Shown: positions 1 to 9,324 of the stretch, piece by piece | How positions within the stretch are numbered: position 1 is the first letter of the stretch | Layout: each line of letters opens with the position of its first letter | From: an uncultured Psychrobacter sp. | GTDB taxonomy: Bacteria; Pseudomonadota; Gammaproteobacteria; Pseudomonadales; Moraxellaceae | Reading direction: 5' to 3' | Assembly (NCBI GenBank): GCA_947501045.1 | Contig: CANMUI010000002.1 | Location: 186,001 to 250,000, forward strand | DNA: 64,000 bases | Notes under the pieces: generated by a model | The model's input: the letters and a program-made list of their open reading frames with translations, nothing else | What the model was told of the DNA's origin: nothing | Database searches by the model: none | Program-made: the position numbers and the translations under genes

Positions 1-342
1 GTGCTCGCCTAAATAGTACTCAGCGTTTAAGGTCATTGTCTGAGCAATATTGGGTAATAAATAGACGCCAGCCTGTCCTTCCTCAGGCACATCGAGAGTG
101 ACTGGGATTGCCAAGACTCCATAACCTTTAGGCGCTCCACGTTTCACAAACTCTAATAGCACATAATAAACTTGGTTCGAATTAGCCGATGCAAGGCTTT
201 TTAGGTCGAATGGTTGACTAAGCGTCGCCGCCCAAGACTCTATATCGTCTGGAAAACAAAGAGGGATGCGCTCGAGATCATACTGCTTCCTCATCGAATC
301 AAAGTTCATTTGTTCATAAAACACTTGTAACGTTTTGCTCAT
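1..342 (-). CDS. Hypothetical protein, C-terminus cut by window edge
   Basis: The reading frame starts with ATG at 342 and runs leftwards off the window, so at least 113 residues are visible and the C-terminus is missing. The N-terminus reads MSKTLQVFYEQMNF. I recognise no family or motif. Its ATG overlaps the TGA of the 597-residue gene to its right (ATGA overlap), so the two are almost certainly translationally coupled. They are the promoter-distal part of a minus-strand operon that begins near 2723. The start is chosen for that coupling. The protein is soluble-looking, with no signal peptide or membrane segment. Its position at the margin of a restriction-modification operon suggests an accessory or defence role, but nothing in the sequence proves it. 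Confidence 0.6.
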   Translation of the reverse strand, partial: MSKTLQVFYEQMNFDSMRKQYDLERIPLCFPDDIESWAATLSQPFDLKSLASANSNQVYYVLLEFVKRGAPKGYGVLAIPVTLDVPEEGQAGVYLLPNIAQTMTLNAEYYLGEH

Positions 343-2132
343 TTTATACTCGCTGAAATAAGTTCTTTAACCTCAATTCCCCACTTCGATGCTTCAGTAC
401 GTACCTTATAGCGATATTTTTCTGGCTCATCAACTTGGCTCATTTGATGCTCCCAATCAATAAAAATAGCGCTATCATCACTGCCTATGATGGAAAAACC
501 ATATTTAGGTGTGGCCTTATACGGTGGTTTTTTGCCGATATGATCAGGTAGCGGTCCGGTATACTCGGCCAAAACAACAGCACTGACGCCAGCACCAGTA
601 TCACCTTGAGAGTCTCCACTGTCTTTTAAACTATCAGCGCACAATATACAACTGACCTCAGTGGTGAATACGGGAAATGTGATTGCTTTAATATCTACTG
701 TTAGCTTTTTACCAACATCTAGCGTACGAAAGCCTCGCGCTATTAATAGCGATTTTGGAATAATGAGCGCCAGATCTACATGCTTACTACGTATTGATGC
801 GATAGCATGATTTTTGAGTGCATAACTCTTTTGATCGCGCTCAATCTTGACGGCATAATCAGGATGGTTATCATATCGGCTCCAATCATTGACAACAGTA
901 CATTCAGCTTTATACGCTTTATCACTGTCTACACCTACAAATAAACCTTTATCTATATCTTTAATCTGCCAAGGCTTTTTTGACTCTGCTCTTTTGATAT
1001 GTAAGTCAAACTCAACACCCGAATGAATCGCGTAGAGGCCCTTTTTTATTAGCTCACTTCTTGTCACAAGCACTCGATTATATGGCGGCTTTACTGTTAC
1101 TAATAGCGTCATGACTTCACTGTTTAAAAACTTTGTTGTTATACAGCGAAATCGCTCGTGGTATTCATCTTTTTCGGCAACGGACAGTTTAAAGTTACAC
1201 CACTCTTTGTTCATATAATAAGACAAATGCACTTTAATCGTGGCTTTTGCCTGTAAGCTCGATACCTCCTCAATAAAGTGTTCAAGCTCCGACGGCCAAG
1301 CCTTTACAATTAGACGAATACCCTCAACCCATTGCGTGACAAACCGGTATAACTCATATACTTTGTCCTCTTTTTCTATCAGCTCAGTTTTGACGAAGAT
1401 TATAGCCGCCACTGGCTGATTGTGTATGGCTAACAATCGCTCAGGACTCACAGGCAAGCTAACTCTGGTTTTGTGCTCTTCATTAAAGCTAATACTAGCG
1501 GGCAGTACAGCCTGCTCAGTAACGCTGTCGATACCCAGTTTTTTGATTAAAACTTTAGGAACAGTCACAGGTAAAAATGCTTTTTCATTCACATAATAAT
1601 CAGCCAAATAATAATTTACATCCTCACTTTTTTTACGAATGTTGGTAATGACGCCCTTATCAATATCACTAGGATGCTCAGTTTGCCACTCTTTAATAAA
1701 AAATCCACTATTATTATGTCCAAACGTCACTATGATTTGGCTATTATGAAATATGCGATATGCAAAATTAGAGAGCATATCTCTAGGTAACGTTATATCC
1801 CAACTGTCTTCGTTTTTACTTGCTTCATGGCTTAACTTAACACGACCGTCTTCTAGCAACTGACAACGGCCATAGTATGGCAACTTTGAGCTTTGAGACT
1901 CACTTTTAGATAAAGGTAATAACTGATTTATAAAGAGACCAATTTTAGTTAAGCTAATACTGGCCCAATAGTGACTACCCTCCAAAGGATCGGTATAAAG
2001 CCTACCGCCTTCTATTACTTTATCCGATAAATAAGCCCAAGGCTCTTGACCTTCTACTTTAATATCAGCGCAAAAGGTGCCTTTATGGTTTTTCTTTAAT
2101 TGAATCTGCGTCAGTATTTTTAGCTGTGGCAC
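339..2132 (-). CDS. Hypothetical protein, 597 aa, unknown family
   Basis: A long, well-formed gene with no family I can name. It has no signal peptide, no transmembrane segment and no nucleotide-binding loop. Several segments look like repeated small beta-rich modules, each with a K-x-P-W or E-P-W type patch, for example EGQEPWAYLSDKVIEGG near residue 27 and KKPWQIKDIDKGLFVG in the C-terminal third. This could mean tandem copies of a domain, but the similarity is weak. The C-terminus contains IFIDWEHQM. It lies 105 bp downstream of a 161-residue gene and overlaps the next gene by four bases, so it is the middle member of a three-gene minus-strand operon divergent from the methyltransferase operon. 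Confidence 0.7.
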   Translation of the reverse strand: MPQLKILTQIQLKKNHKGTFCADIKVEGQEPWAYLSDKVIEGGRLYTDPLEGSHYWASISLTKIGLFINQLLPLSKSESQSSKLPYYGRCQLLEDGRVKLSHEASKNEDSWDITLPRDMLSNFAYRIFHNSQIIVTFGHNNSGFFIKEWQTEHPSDIDKGVITNIRKKSEDVNYYLADYYVNEKAFLPVTVPKVLIKKLGIDSVTEQAVLPASISFNEEHKTRVSLPVSPERLLAIHNQPVAAIIFVKTELIEKEDKVYELYRFVTQWVEGIRLIVKAWPSELEHFIEEVSSLQAKATIKVHLSYYMNKEWCNFKLSVAEKDEYHERFRCITTKFLNSEVMTLLVTVKPPYNRVLVTRSELIKKGLYAIHSGVEFDLHIKRAESKKPWQIKDIDKGLFVGVDSDKAYKAECTVVNDWSRYDNHPDYAVKIERDQKSYALKNHAIASIRSKHVDLALIIPKSLLIARGFRTLDVGKKLTVDIKAITFPVFTTEVSCILCADSLKDSGDSQGDTGAGVSAVVLAEYTGPLPDHIGKKPPYKATPKYGFSIIGSDDSAIFIDWEHQMSQVDEPEKYRYKVRTEASKWGIEVKELISASIK

Positions 2133-2237
2133 CCTTAACCTCTCTCTTAGCTACTTTGAAAATGTCAAAAAATAGCTGATAAAACTGCTAAATGTAAATT
2201 AAAAGTCAATGTATTGTTTTAACAAATAATTATTTAT

Positions 2238-2723
2238 CTATTCTAATTCAGGATATAAAAATTGAGTCAGCTCATAAATCTCATCTTCTGCCGCAATACC
2301 TTTTTTATCAGGATTTGGATAAAGAGCAGCAGTCAGAATTAATCGAGGAAGCTGCAAATACTCAGCAAACACTCTCTCCATCTCTTTTCTTAGAAATTCA
2401 AACCAAAAAGTAGTGATTTCTGCGGGTGTATGAGGGTCAGGTATCACATACGTAAATAAGTCTGCATTAAGACAATACTCCATACGGAACGACGCTGCCA
2501 TACGATCATGCAACCACTGCAAAGTTCTATGATCAAAACTTACAAGCTCATCACGTAAGTCGCTCAGTTCGGTGCGAACAGCAACTATCCTTTCAGCTTT
2601 ACGATGCTTAGCGCTAGCAAAATTAACAATGATATGTAATGCCTCTCCATAGCAATTATGCTGGATTAATCCAATACGGGTAGAATCACCATGAAAATAA
2701 TTACCAACTATCATTAATAACAC
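2238..2723 (-). CDS. Hypothetical protein, 161 aa
   Basis: A small gene, apparently the first of the minus-strand operon at the left edge. It could start at 2723 or at the internal ATG at 2714. The protein is rich in charged and aromatic residues, with a run reading RTLQWLHDRMAASFRMEY and an acidic C-terminus ending in FLYPELE. I see no signal peptide, membrane helix or catalytic motif and do not recognise the family. It is divergent from the methyltransferase gene, so the short intergenic region at 2724-2874 probably holds promoters for both directions. Confidence 0.6.
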   Translation of the reverse strand: MLLMIVGNYFHGDSTRIGLIQHNCYGEALHIIVNFASAKHRKAERIVAVRTELSDLRDELVSFDHRTLQWLHDRMAASFRMEYCLNADLFTYVIPDPHTPAEITTFWFEFLRKEMERVFAEYLQLPRLILTAALYPNPDKKGIAAEDEIYELTQFLYPELE

Positions 2724-2796
2724 CTATCAACAAAATTCTATCATTATCACTATGAATAATAAGATGCTATATCACCTCATTCAGAGCAACTAAGAC

Positions 2797-2824
2797 TTTA
2801 AATATTTTAATATAGCGCTATAAT
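2797..2824 (+). promoter_or_regulatory. Putative sigma-70 promoter for the methyltransferase operon
   Basis: A perfect -10 hexamer TATAAT lies at 2819-2824. A TTTAAA at 2797-2802 matches four of six bases of the -35 consensus, with 16 bases between them. It sits about 50 bases upstream of the ATG at 2875 in an AT-rich intergenic stretch. The -10 is convincing; the -35 is only fair. Confidence 0.45.
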
Positions 2825-2874
2825 TGCACATTAGCCTACTTATTCAAACTAGTAAATCATCTACAGAGACACTC

Positions 2875-5649
2875 ATGGCATTTAACCAAACCCAGTTTTT
2901 TGAAGATTTAGAAAAATTAACCACCAAAGTCATTGATAAGAATAAAAAAGACGACTTTATCTACGATTTTCTAACGCTGCTAGATGTCTCAAAATCTACT
3001 ATTACCTCTCTCAAAAAGAATGACGGCCGTTTTAACGTAGCAGCCGATCTTGAAGCTGGCGAGGTTGCCAATAAGCATCGAATCTATTTTAAGCCTGTAG
3101 AGGAAGGTCAAGACCTTGCTAAAGCGCTAAGTGATGTGATGCGTAGCCCAATCATCAATCAGCACAAAATCCGCATGGTGATGGTAACGGACTTCAATAC
3201 CGTACTGATTAACGACACTAAGTATGATGAGACGCTTGACTGCGACTTTACCGATCTTTATAAAAACTACCATTTCCTATTGCCACTTGCCGGCCTAGAG
3301 CGGGCGCGTGAGTACTCAGAGCACCCTGCTGATGTACAAGCGTCAGAGAAAATGGGTCGCTTGTTTGACCATATCCGTAAGCTCAACGAGTTTAATACTG
3401 CTGATGATTTACACGCTCTCAATATATTTTTGACGCGGCTGCTATTTTGCTTTTATGCCGAAGATACCGGTATTTTCAAAGCAGATCAGTTCTATGACGT
3501 GATTGATAGAACCACCAATATAGATGGCAGTGACGTCGATAGCGTCTTGTATGAGCTGTTTGAGGTTTTAGACTTACCTGAGTCTAGCGCCGAGCGCAGT
3601 GCCAAGCCCACTCATCTAAGTGCATTCCCCTATGTCAACGGCAGCTTATTTGAATATCAGTTCGCTATTCCTGAGTTTGATGCGCGTACTCGCCGTATCT
3701 TGCTAGAGTGCGCACGTTTGAGCTGGGCTGAGATTAACCCAGATATTTTCGGTTCCATGTTCCAAGCAGTGATCGATCCTGAGCAACGTGGCAGCTTAGG
3801 ACAGCATTACACCAGCGTTAGCAATATCATGAAGGTCATACAGCCGTTATTCTTAGATGAGCTACGTGCAGAGCTAGACACGGTGATAGCGCTGAGTCAT
3901 GACAATCGCCATAAGAATAATAAAGCCGAGCGCTTAGATGCCTTGCTTAAACGTATCAGCCAAATCAAAGTATTTGATCCGGCTTGCGGTTCAGGCAACT
4001 TTTTGATCATTGCTTATAAAGAGCTACGTAAGTTAGAGATTGATGTATTAAAGGCACAACGCGATTTAATAGGCTCGAAAGACAATATGCTGGGCCTAGG
4101 CTTTGATAGTGTGGTCAGTTTAGATAATCTGTACGGTATCGAGTATGACGACTTTGCTAGTCAAATTGCGCGTTTATCACTATGGCTCGCTGAACACCAA
4201 ATGAATGTATTATTCGAGCAGGAGTTTGGTGCATCTCAGCCGATGTTGCCCCTCAAAGATAGCGGACATATTGTTTATGGCAATAGCTTGCGTATCGATT
4301 GGAACGAGGTCTGTCCGAACAATGGTACTGATGAGATTTATATCATTGGTAATCCGCCGTTTGGTGGTACTGGTAGTCGTAATGATGAGCAGTCTAAAGA
4401 TATGGACTTAGCATTTAAAGAGCTTAAAAAATTTAAATCGCTAGATTATGTGACCTCATGGTTTTGGAAAGGCTCACAATATATTGCTAACTCAAATGCC
4501 GAGCTTGCTTTAGTATCAACCAACTCTATTGCTCAGGGCGAGCAAGTGGCAATGTTATTCCCCTATATATTTGATTTAGGCATTCATATTATCTTTGCTT
4601 ATCAAACATTCCCATGGCGTAATAATGCCAAACATAATGCGGCTGTGCACGTAGTGATTATTGGCTTATCCGCAAAACCTAATAGCAAAAAATTAATCTT
4701 TAAATTAATTGATAAAACTTGGCATAGTGAAGTTGTATCTAATATTAGCCCTTATTTAATTAAAGGGTCAAATATCGCTGTTCAAAGCCAACGAACTCCC
4801 ATCCATGATGGCTCAAAAATGGTTTATGGTAATAAGCCAGTTGATGGAGGAAATTTAATATTAAGTTCTGAAGAAAAAGATGAATTAATCAGTAAAGAAC
4901 CAGCATCTGAAAAATGGATAAAAAAGCTACTTGGCTCTGCTGAGTTTTTAAATGCTAAAGAACGTTATTGCCTTTGGTTAGTTAATATATCAGACGAAGA
5001 ACTAGATAATTTACCACTGGTGAAAAACAGAGTGAATAAAACCGAGGAAATGCGCCTAGCAAGCAAGGATGGAGGGGCAAATAAACTGGCTGAAAGACCT
5101 CACGAGTTTAGAGATACAAGAAATCCTAAAAACTATATTCTTGTTCCTAGAGTATCCTCAGAACGCCGACGTTATATTCCTGTTGGCTTTCTTAATAAAT
5201 CCACAATATCCTCTGATGGAAATCAGATAATTCCTGATGGCAATATTTTTGATTTCGGTATGCTCACTTCGTTAGCACATAACGACTGGATGCGATTAGT
5301 CGCGGGACGTTTGAAAAGCGATTATAGATATTCAGGCACTATCGTCTACAACACCTTCCCCTTCCCTGATGCCACTAACGAGCAAAAAAACAATATAGAA
5401 AATCTCTCGGAAGAAATTCTGCTAGCCCGAGCCAGCAATGCTGGCATGACCTTAGCAGAGTTATACGATCCCGATAAGATGCCTAACGACTTAAAGCAAG
5501 CGCACAGCAACCTCGATGACGCGGTGGACAAGCTATATCGTCCGCAAGGATTTGCCAATACCGAAGAGCGTTTGGCGCATTTGCTGGCACGTTATGAGCA
5601 ACTTATCGAGTTAGAGCAGCAGAGCAAAGGTAAAAAGAAAGCTAAATAG
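2875..5649 (+). CDS. MmeI-family N6-adenine DNA methyltransferase, nuclease part apparently inactive
   Basis: A class I SAM-dependent DNA methyltransferase of about 924 residues, the length and layout of the MmeI/type IIG family. The SAM-binding motif I FDPACGSGNFL lies near residue 370 and the catalytic motif IV GNPPFGG near residue 490, followed by a long target-recognition region. MmeI proteins carry a PD-(D/E)xK nuclease at the N-terminus. Here the equivalent stretch reads KHRIYFKPVEEGQDL and lacks the E-x-K signature, so this protein probably only methylates. I chose ATG 2875 because the family begins with an MAFN-like sequence; an in-frame ATG exists 51 bases earlier. It heads a plus-strand operon with an SF2 helicase and a GIY-YIG protein, which could supply the missing cleavage function. 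Methyltransferase identity is firm; loss of nuclease activity is an inference. Confidence 0.88.
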   Translation: MAFNQTQFFEDLEKLTTKVIDKNKKDDFIYDFLTLLDVSKSTITSLKKNDGRFNVAADLEAGEVANKHRIYFKPVEEGQDLAKALSDVMRSPIINQHKIRMVMVTDFNTVLINDTKYDETLDCDFTDLYKNYHFLLPLAGLERAREYSEHPADVQASEKMGRLFDHIRKLNEFNTADDLHALNIFLTRLLFCFYAEDTGIFKADQFYDVIDRTTNIDGSDVDSVLYELFEVLDLPESSAERSAKPTHLSAFPYVNGSLFEYQFAIPEFDARTRRILLECARLSWAEINPDIFGSMFQAVIDPEQRGSLGQHYTSVSNIMKVIQPLFLDELRAELDTVIALSHDNRHKNNKAERLDALLKRISQIKVFDPACGSGNFLIIAYKELRKLEIDVLKAQRDLIGSKDNMLGLGFDSVVSLDNLYGIEYDDFASQIARLSLWLAEHQMNVLFEQEFGASQPMLPLKDSGHIVYGNSLRIDWNEVCPNNGTDEIYIIGNPPFGGTGSRNDEQSKDMDLAFKELKKFKSLDYVTSWFWKGSQYIANSNAELALVSTNSIAQGEQVAMLFPYIFDLGIHIIFAYQTFPWRNNAKHNAAVHVVIIGLSAKPNSKKLIFKLIDKTWHSEVVSNISPYLIKGSNIAVQSQRTPIHDGSKMVYGNKPVDGGNLILSSEEKDELISKEPASEKWIKKLLGSAEFLNAKERYCLWLVNISDEELDNLPLVKNRVNKTEEMRLASKDGGANKLAERPHEFRDTRNPKNYILVPRVSSERRRYIPVGFLNKSTISSDGNQIIPDGNIFDFGMLTSLAHNDWMRLVAGRLKSDYRYSGTIVYNTFPFPDATNEQKNNIENLSEEILLARASNAGMTLAELYDPDKMPNDLKQAHSNLDDAVDKLYRPQGFANTEERLAHLLARYEQLIELEQQSKGKKKAK

Positions 5650-5711
5650 CTTATTTGGCATCAACATCCATACCAAAACAACATCAACCCCCTTATAAAG
5701 AGCATTCTATT

Positions 5712-6329
5712 ATGATTTCCAAAACCCTACCAAGCGCAGCCTTTGCTGCCCTACTCGTATTTTCTATGGGTCAAGCATCAGCCGCGTCGCAAAGCGAACT
5801 CATATCGCTAAAAGGTAAAAATGGTCAAGACCTTCCTGAAGGCGATATGTTTATATTGTTTGCTTGGATGGAGGATGGCTGTATCGGAGACGGGCCCGTT
5901 TATAGTTCTATCAATGAAAATCATAATAAATTCATTAGTAGATCAATGAAGATGAAGACGCTTGCAGAACCAAATGAAAATGATGAGATTTATGAGTTTT
6001 CTATAACTCCGCGCTCTCAATGGACCCCTGGTTATAGTCCACTGATGAAGGATGTGAGCATCCATGTCAATCTTGAATATACTGAATACCATATCAAGTT
6101 TGCAAATGGCGTCAAATACCGCGAGCAACCTATAACAGAATATCATTATAAGTTTAGAACTGAATCAGAAGGCGGTGCACATGTGCTGAATTTTGCTAAG
6201 AATGCAGATATGCAAAGTGTCTGGAAACACTTCAAAACACGTCAGACATCAGACTATATGAGTGACGGTTTGTATGACTCAAAAGCTAGTTTTGATCCTA
6301 ATAACAACACGATAACTTGTGTTTACTAA
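5712..6329 (+). CDS. Exported protein, paralogue of the next gene
   Basis: A protein of about 205 residues with a clear Sec signal peptide: a basic start, a hydrophobic core AAFAALLVFSMG and an AxA-type cleavage site (QASA). The mature part contains FAWMEDGCIGD and is homologous by eye to the next gene, which has FGWMEDGCMGD at the same place. Both share a central W-x-x-GY segment, a KYR-x-QP motif and a C-terminal NNxTI-C tail. Two conserved cysteines, one in the EDGC motif and one near the C-terminus, could form a disulphide. I chose ATG 5712 because it gives a proper signal peptide; the longer frame does not. Function is unknown. Exported proteins in the middle of a restriction operon are unexpected. 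Confidence 0.75.
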   Translation: MISKTLPSAAFAALLVFSMGQASAASQSELISLKGKNGQDLPEGDMFILFAWMEDGCIGDGPVYSSINENHNKFISRSMKMKTLAEPNENDEIYEFSITPRSQWTPGYSPLMKDVSIHVNLEYTEYHIKFANGVKYREQPITEYHYKFRTESEGGAHVLNFAKNADMQSVWKHFKTRQTSDYMSDGLYDSKASFDPNNNTITCVY

Positions 6330-6369
6330 TAACGAAACCAACCTAAAACCATCCAAAAGGATTTGAAAC

Positions 6370-7071
6370 ATGAGCATAAAGCTTCCATTGACCATGGCTA
6401 TCGGTGCTACTTTACTCTTAAGTGGCTGCGCTGAAACATCAGCCCTAGGTAGTGCAGTAAGTCAAACTGTAAACGCTGTTGTAACTGGTACTGTAAGTGG
6501 TATTCAAGAAGGTATAAACCAAGCTGGAGGACAAAGCGCAAGCTCGCAATCAGGAACGATGGCAACGAGTGATATGTATTATCTATTTGGTTGGATGGAA
6601 GATGGCTGTATGGGTGACAGTAACGCCTTATATCAAAAAATAGGTAATAACTATAGTCAGTTTACAGACAGCTTTGTACAGACAGTAGACGTTACGCCTA
6701 CCGACCCTAGAGCGTCGCAAGTTAGATACATCGTCAAACCAAAAAACCAGTGGCCTGCTGGATATCAAAACTTAATCAAAGATATCGTTGTATCAACTCC
6801 AGATAACTTTGATATCACTTATAAAGTCATATTCAAAGATACCGTCAAATACCGAGGCCAGCCTTTGGATACTTTCTCTTTTCAATTTACCTCTGGAACT
6901 GAAGGCTCGCAACAAGTTCTAAACTTTGATAGTAGCGCCAACATGGCTACAGTATTTTCTAATTTCCGTACTCGTCAATACGAACCGTATTGGGGTGAAC
7001 CAGGTAAGGTTTACACCAATGGTGCCAAATATAACCCTAATAATAAAACTATCATTTGTGATGGTGATTAA
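6370..7071 (+). CDS. Lipoprotein, paralogue of the preceding exported protein
   Basis: A 233-residue protein with a type II signal peptide and lipobox LSGC, so it should be lipidated on Cys20 and anchored in a membrane facing the periplasm. After a glycine/serine-rich linker the domain resembles the preceding gene, with shared MEDGC, QWPAGYQ-like and KYRGQP motifs and a final cysteine. A good ribosome-binding site (AAAAGGA) precedes the ATG. The gene is 40 bases after its paralogue and 51 bases before the helicase gene, so it is embedded in the methyltransferase-helicase operon. The pair looks like a tandem duplication in which one copy has a lipid anchor. Function is unknown; binding of an envelope or phage component is conceivable. 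Confidence 0.78.
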   Translation: MSIKLPLTMAIGATLLLSGCAETSALGSAVSQTVNAVVTGTVSGIQEGINQAGGQSASSQSGTMATSDMYYLFGWMEDGCMGDSNALYQKIGNNYSQFTDSFVQTVDVTPTDPRASQVRYIVKPKNQWPAGYQNLIKDIVVSTPDNFDITYKVIFKDTVKYRGQPLDTFSFQFTSGTEGSQQVLNFDSSANMATVFSNFRTRQYEPYWGEPGKVYTNGAKYNPNNKTIICDGD

Positions 7072-7122
7072 TTTTTCACCTATCCAATTTTTATGTGAAG
7101 ATTTATGCTTTAAGGATTTATA

Positions 7123-9324
7123 ATGAGCGAAACGGTTAATATCTTAAATCAAACTTACGCCCGCACTGGTCAAAGTAAGACACATAATTCGATGGGCATG
7201 CGGGAAATGCAGGCGCGTACATTCGAGAAGCGTAATAGCCAGTATTTGCTTATTAAGTCGCCGCCTGCCTCTGGTAAATCACGCGCCATGATGTTCTTAG
7301 CGTTAGACAAGCTCATCAACCAAGGTGTCAAAAAGGTCATTATTGCTGTGCCAGAGATGAGTATTGGTAAATCCTTTAAATCAACAGCGCTTAGTGACTT
7401 TGGTTTCTTTGCCGATTGGGAAGTAGCAGATCGCTATAACTTATGCTTAAGTCTCGCTCAAAGTGATACTCGCAAGACCGCCATCTTCTCAGAGTTTATC
7501 AACGGGAATAGCGATGATGATTCCCTACCCCAGGTATTAGTCTGCACTCATCATAGCTTTAGATATGGCTTTGATAAGATTATCGAGGATGGCGGCAGTA
7601 TTGAGCTATTTAACGACATACTTATTGGTATTGATGAATTCCATCACGTATCAGCAGATGAATCTAACCGCTTGGGTGCCATTCTAGATAGCATTATGAC
7701 GCAGACTAGCGCGCACATTGTGGCAATGACTGGCTCCTATTTCCGTGGCGACTCCGTACCTATCTTGTCAGATAGCGATGAAGAAAAGTTCGATAAGGTG
7801 ACTTACACCTATTACGAACAGCTGAATGGTTATGAGCACCTTAAATCCTTGGGACTCGGCTATCACTTTTATAAAAAGTCATTTTTTGATGCTTTAGATG
7901 AATGCTTGGATACTAGCAAAAAGACCATCATTCACATCCCTAACGTTAACAGTCTCACTGCTGAGACAGACAAGTACGAGACTGTTGGTCGTATCATAGA
8001 TATTATCGGTGAAAGTGAATCTCGTGATGAGAATACTGGCGTTATTACCATACGTACGCATGATGGCAGACGCTTACTACTCGCAGACCTAGTCACTGAT
8101 GACGCTATACGAGTGAATACACAGGCTTACTTAGCTGATATTACCTCTCGCGACCAGATGGATATCATCGTAGCTCTTGGGATGGCAAAAGAAGGCTTTG
8201 ACTGGGAGTATTGTGAGCATGTATTGACTATTGGCTATCGCGGCTCTCTGACCGAGGTGGTGCAGATTATTGGACGCTCAACACGCGATAGCGCGGGCAA
8301 ACACCATGCTCAATTTACTAACCTAATCGCTGAGCCCGAAGCGGATAAGTCTGAAGTGACAAGTTCTGTTAATGACTTATTAAAGGCTATTACTTTATCG
8401 CTACTGATGGAGCAAGTGCTCAAACCTAACATCAACTTTAAACGCCGCAGTGAGATAGACATATTAGGGACGCAGGACTTGCCGGCAGGTACCGTTATCA
8501 TTGATGACAGCGCCAACCCGCCCTCTGATCGAGTCATGAAGATACTTAATCAAGACCGTGATGAGATATTGGCTCAGCTCACTCAAAACACTGAGACGGT
8601 CAAAAAGTATATCGCCGCCGAAACCAATAACGTCGAGACCGAAGCGGTATCAGATACCGTCATCCCAAGTATTATTCGTAGTAAATACCCAACGCTAGAT
8701 GCCAATGAAGTACGGCAAGTACAAGAGGGCGTCATGCAGTATATGGCCATCAATCGTCAAGGCGGCGTGGTTGAAGGTAAGGATATTCCTGAAGATGCGG
8801 TCATCGAAAATGAACGCTGTTTCATTAAGCAAGGCACTGAGTATATAGATATCGCTACTCTAAATGCTGAACGGAAAAGCCAGCTCAATGAAAACGACAT
8901 TATTAAAGAGCGTCACCTGCCATCTGACGCAAAAATATATAACCCTAAAACCAAATCAAGTAGTAGCAATGACTCAAATCCCAGCAACGGCTTTGTGAAG
9001 GTTGGCAGTAAGTTTGTCAATGTAAACAACCTTCCCATCGATCTTGTTAAATCAGTCAACCCCTTTCATGATGCGTATGAAGTCCTCTCTAGAACCGTCG
9101 ATAAAGAAGTCTTGCAGACCATCAATGATGTCGTGCATGCCAGCCGTTCGACCGTCACTGAGGCAGAAGCGGTATTGATGTGGCCAAAGATAGTTGCGTT
9201 TATCAAGAATAAAGGGCGTCAGCCTAGTAGAAACTCAGAAGATGCTATCGAACGACGTATGACTGAAGTTATCTCCTATGTCAGAAACCAAAAAGCCAAG
9301 CGAGAAGCCAATAGTCATGATTAA
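7123..9324 (+). CDS. SF2 (DEAD/DEAH-type) helicase of the methyltransferase operon
   Basis: A 733-residue superfamily 2 helicase. Visible motifs are Walker A SPPASGKS near residue 45, a DEFHH Walker B (DExH type) near 171, motif III MTGSYF near 204, and motif VI QIIGRSTRD near 382. The C-terminal half is not a standard helicase domain. It ends with a segment FIKNKGRQPS followed by an amphipathic helix, and a similar FIDQQGRVPS occurs at the N-terminus of the next protein. A strong ribosome-binding site (AAGGA) precedes the ATG. The stop codon overlaps the ATG of the next gene by eight bases, which implies coupling. Its likely role is ATP-driven translocation or unwinding for a restriction complex; that role is inferred from context. 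Confidence 0.85.
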   Translation: MSETVNILNQTYARTGQSKTHNSMGMREMQARTFEKRNSQYLLIKSPPASGKSRAMMFLALDKLINQGVKKVIIAVPEMSIGKSFKSTALSDFGFFADWEVADRYNLCLSLAQSDTRKTAIFSEFINGNSDDDSLPQVLVCTHHSFRYGFDKIIEDGGSIELFNDILIGIDEFHHVSADESNRLGAILDSIMTQTSAHIVAMTGSYFRGDSVPILSDSDEEKFDKVTYTYYEQLNGYEHLKSLGLGYHFYKKSFFDALDECLDTSKKTIIHIPNVNSLTAETDKYETVGRIIDIIGESESRDENTGVITIRTHDGRRLLLADLVTDDAIRVNTQAYLADITSRDQMDIIVALGMAKEGFDWEYCEHVLTIGYRGSLTEVVQIIGRSTRDSAGKHHAQFTNLIAEPEADKSEVTSSVNDLLKAITLSLLMEQVLKPNINFKRRSEIDILGTQDLPAGTVIIDDSANPPSDRVMKILNQDRDEILAQLTQNTETVKKYIAAETNNVETEAVSDTVIPSIIRSKYPTLDANEVRQVQEGVMQYMAINRQGGVVEGKDIPEDAVIENERCFIKQGTEYIDIATLNAERKSQLNENDIIKERHLPSDAKIYNPKTKSSSSNDSNPSNGFVKVGSKFVNVNNLPIDLVKSVNPFHDAYEVLSRTVDKEVLQTINDVVHASRSTVTEAEAVLMWPKIVAFIKNKGRQPSRNSEDAIERRMTEVISYVRNQKAKREANSHD

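Noticed and set aside
2824..2874. N-terminal extension of the methyltransferase from the ATG at 2824
   Set aside because: It would begin within a few bases of the -10 element and adds residues with no family resemblance; 2875 fits better.
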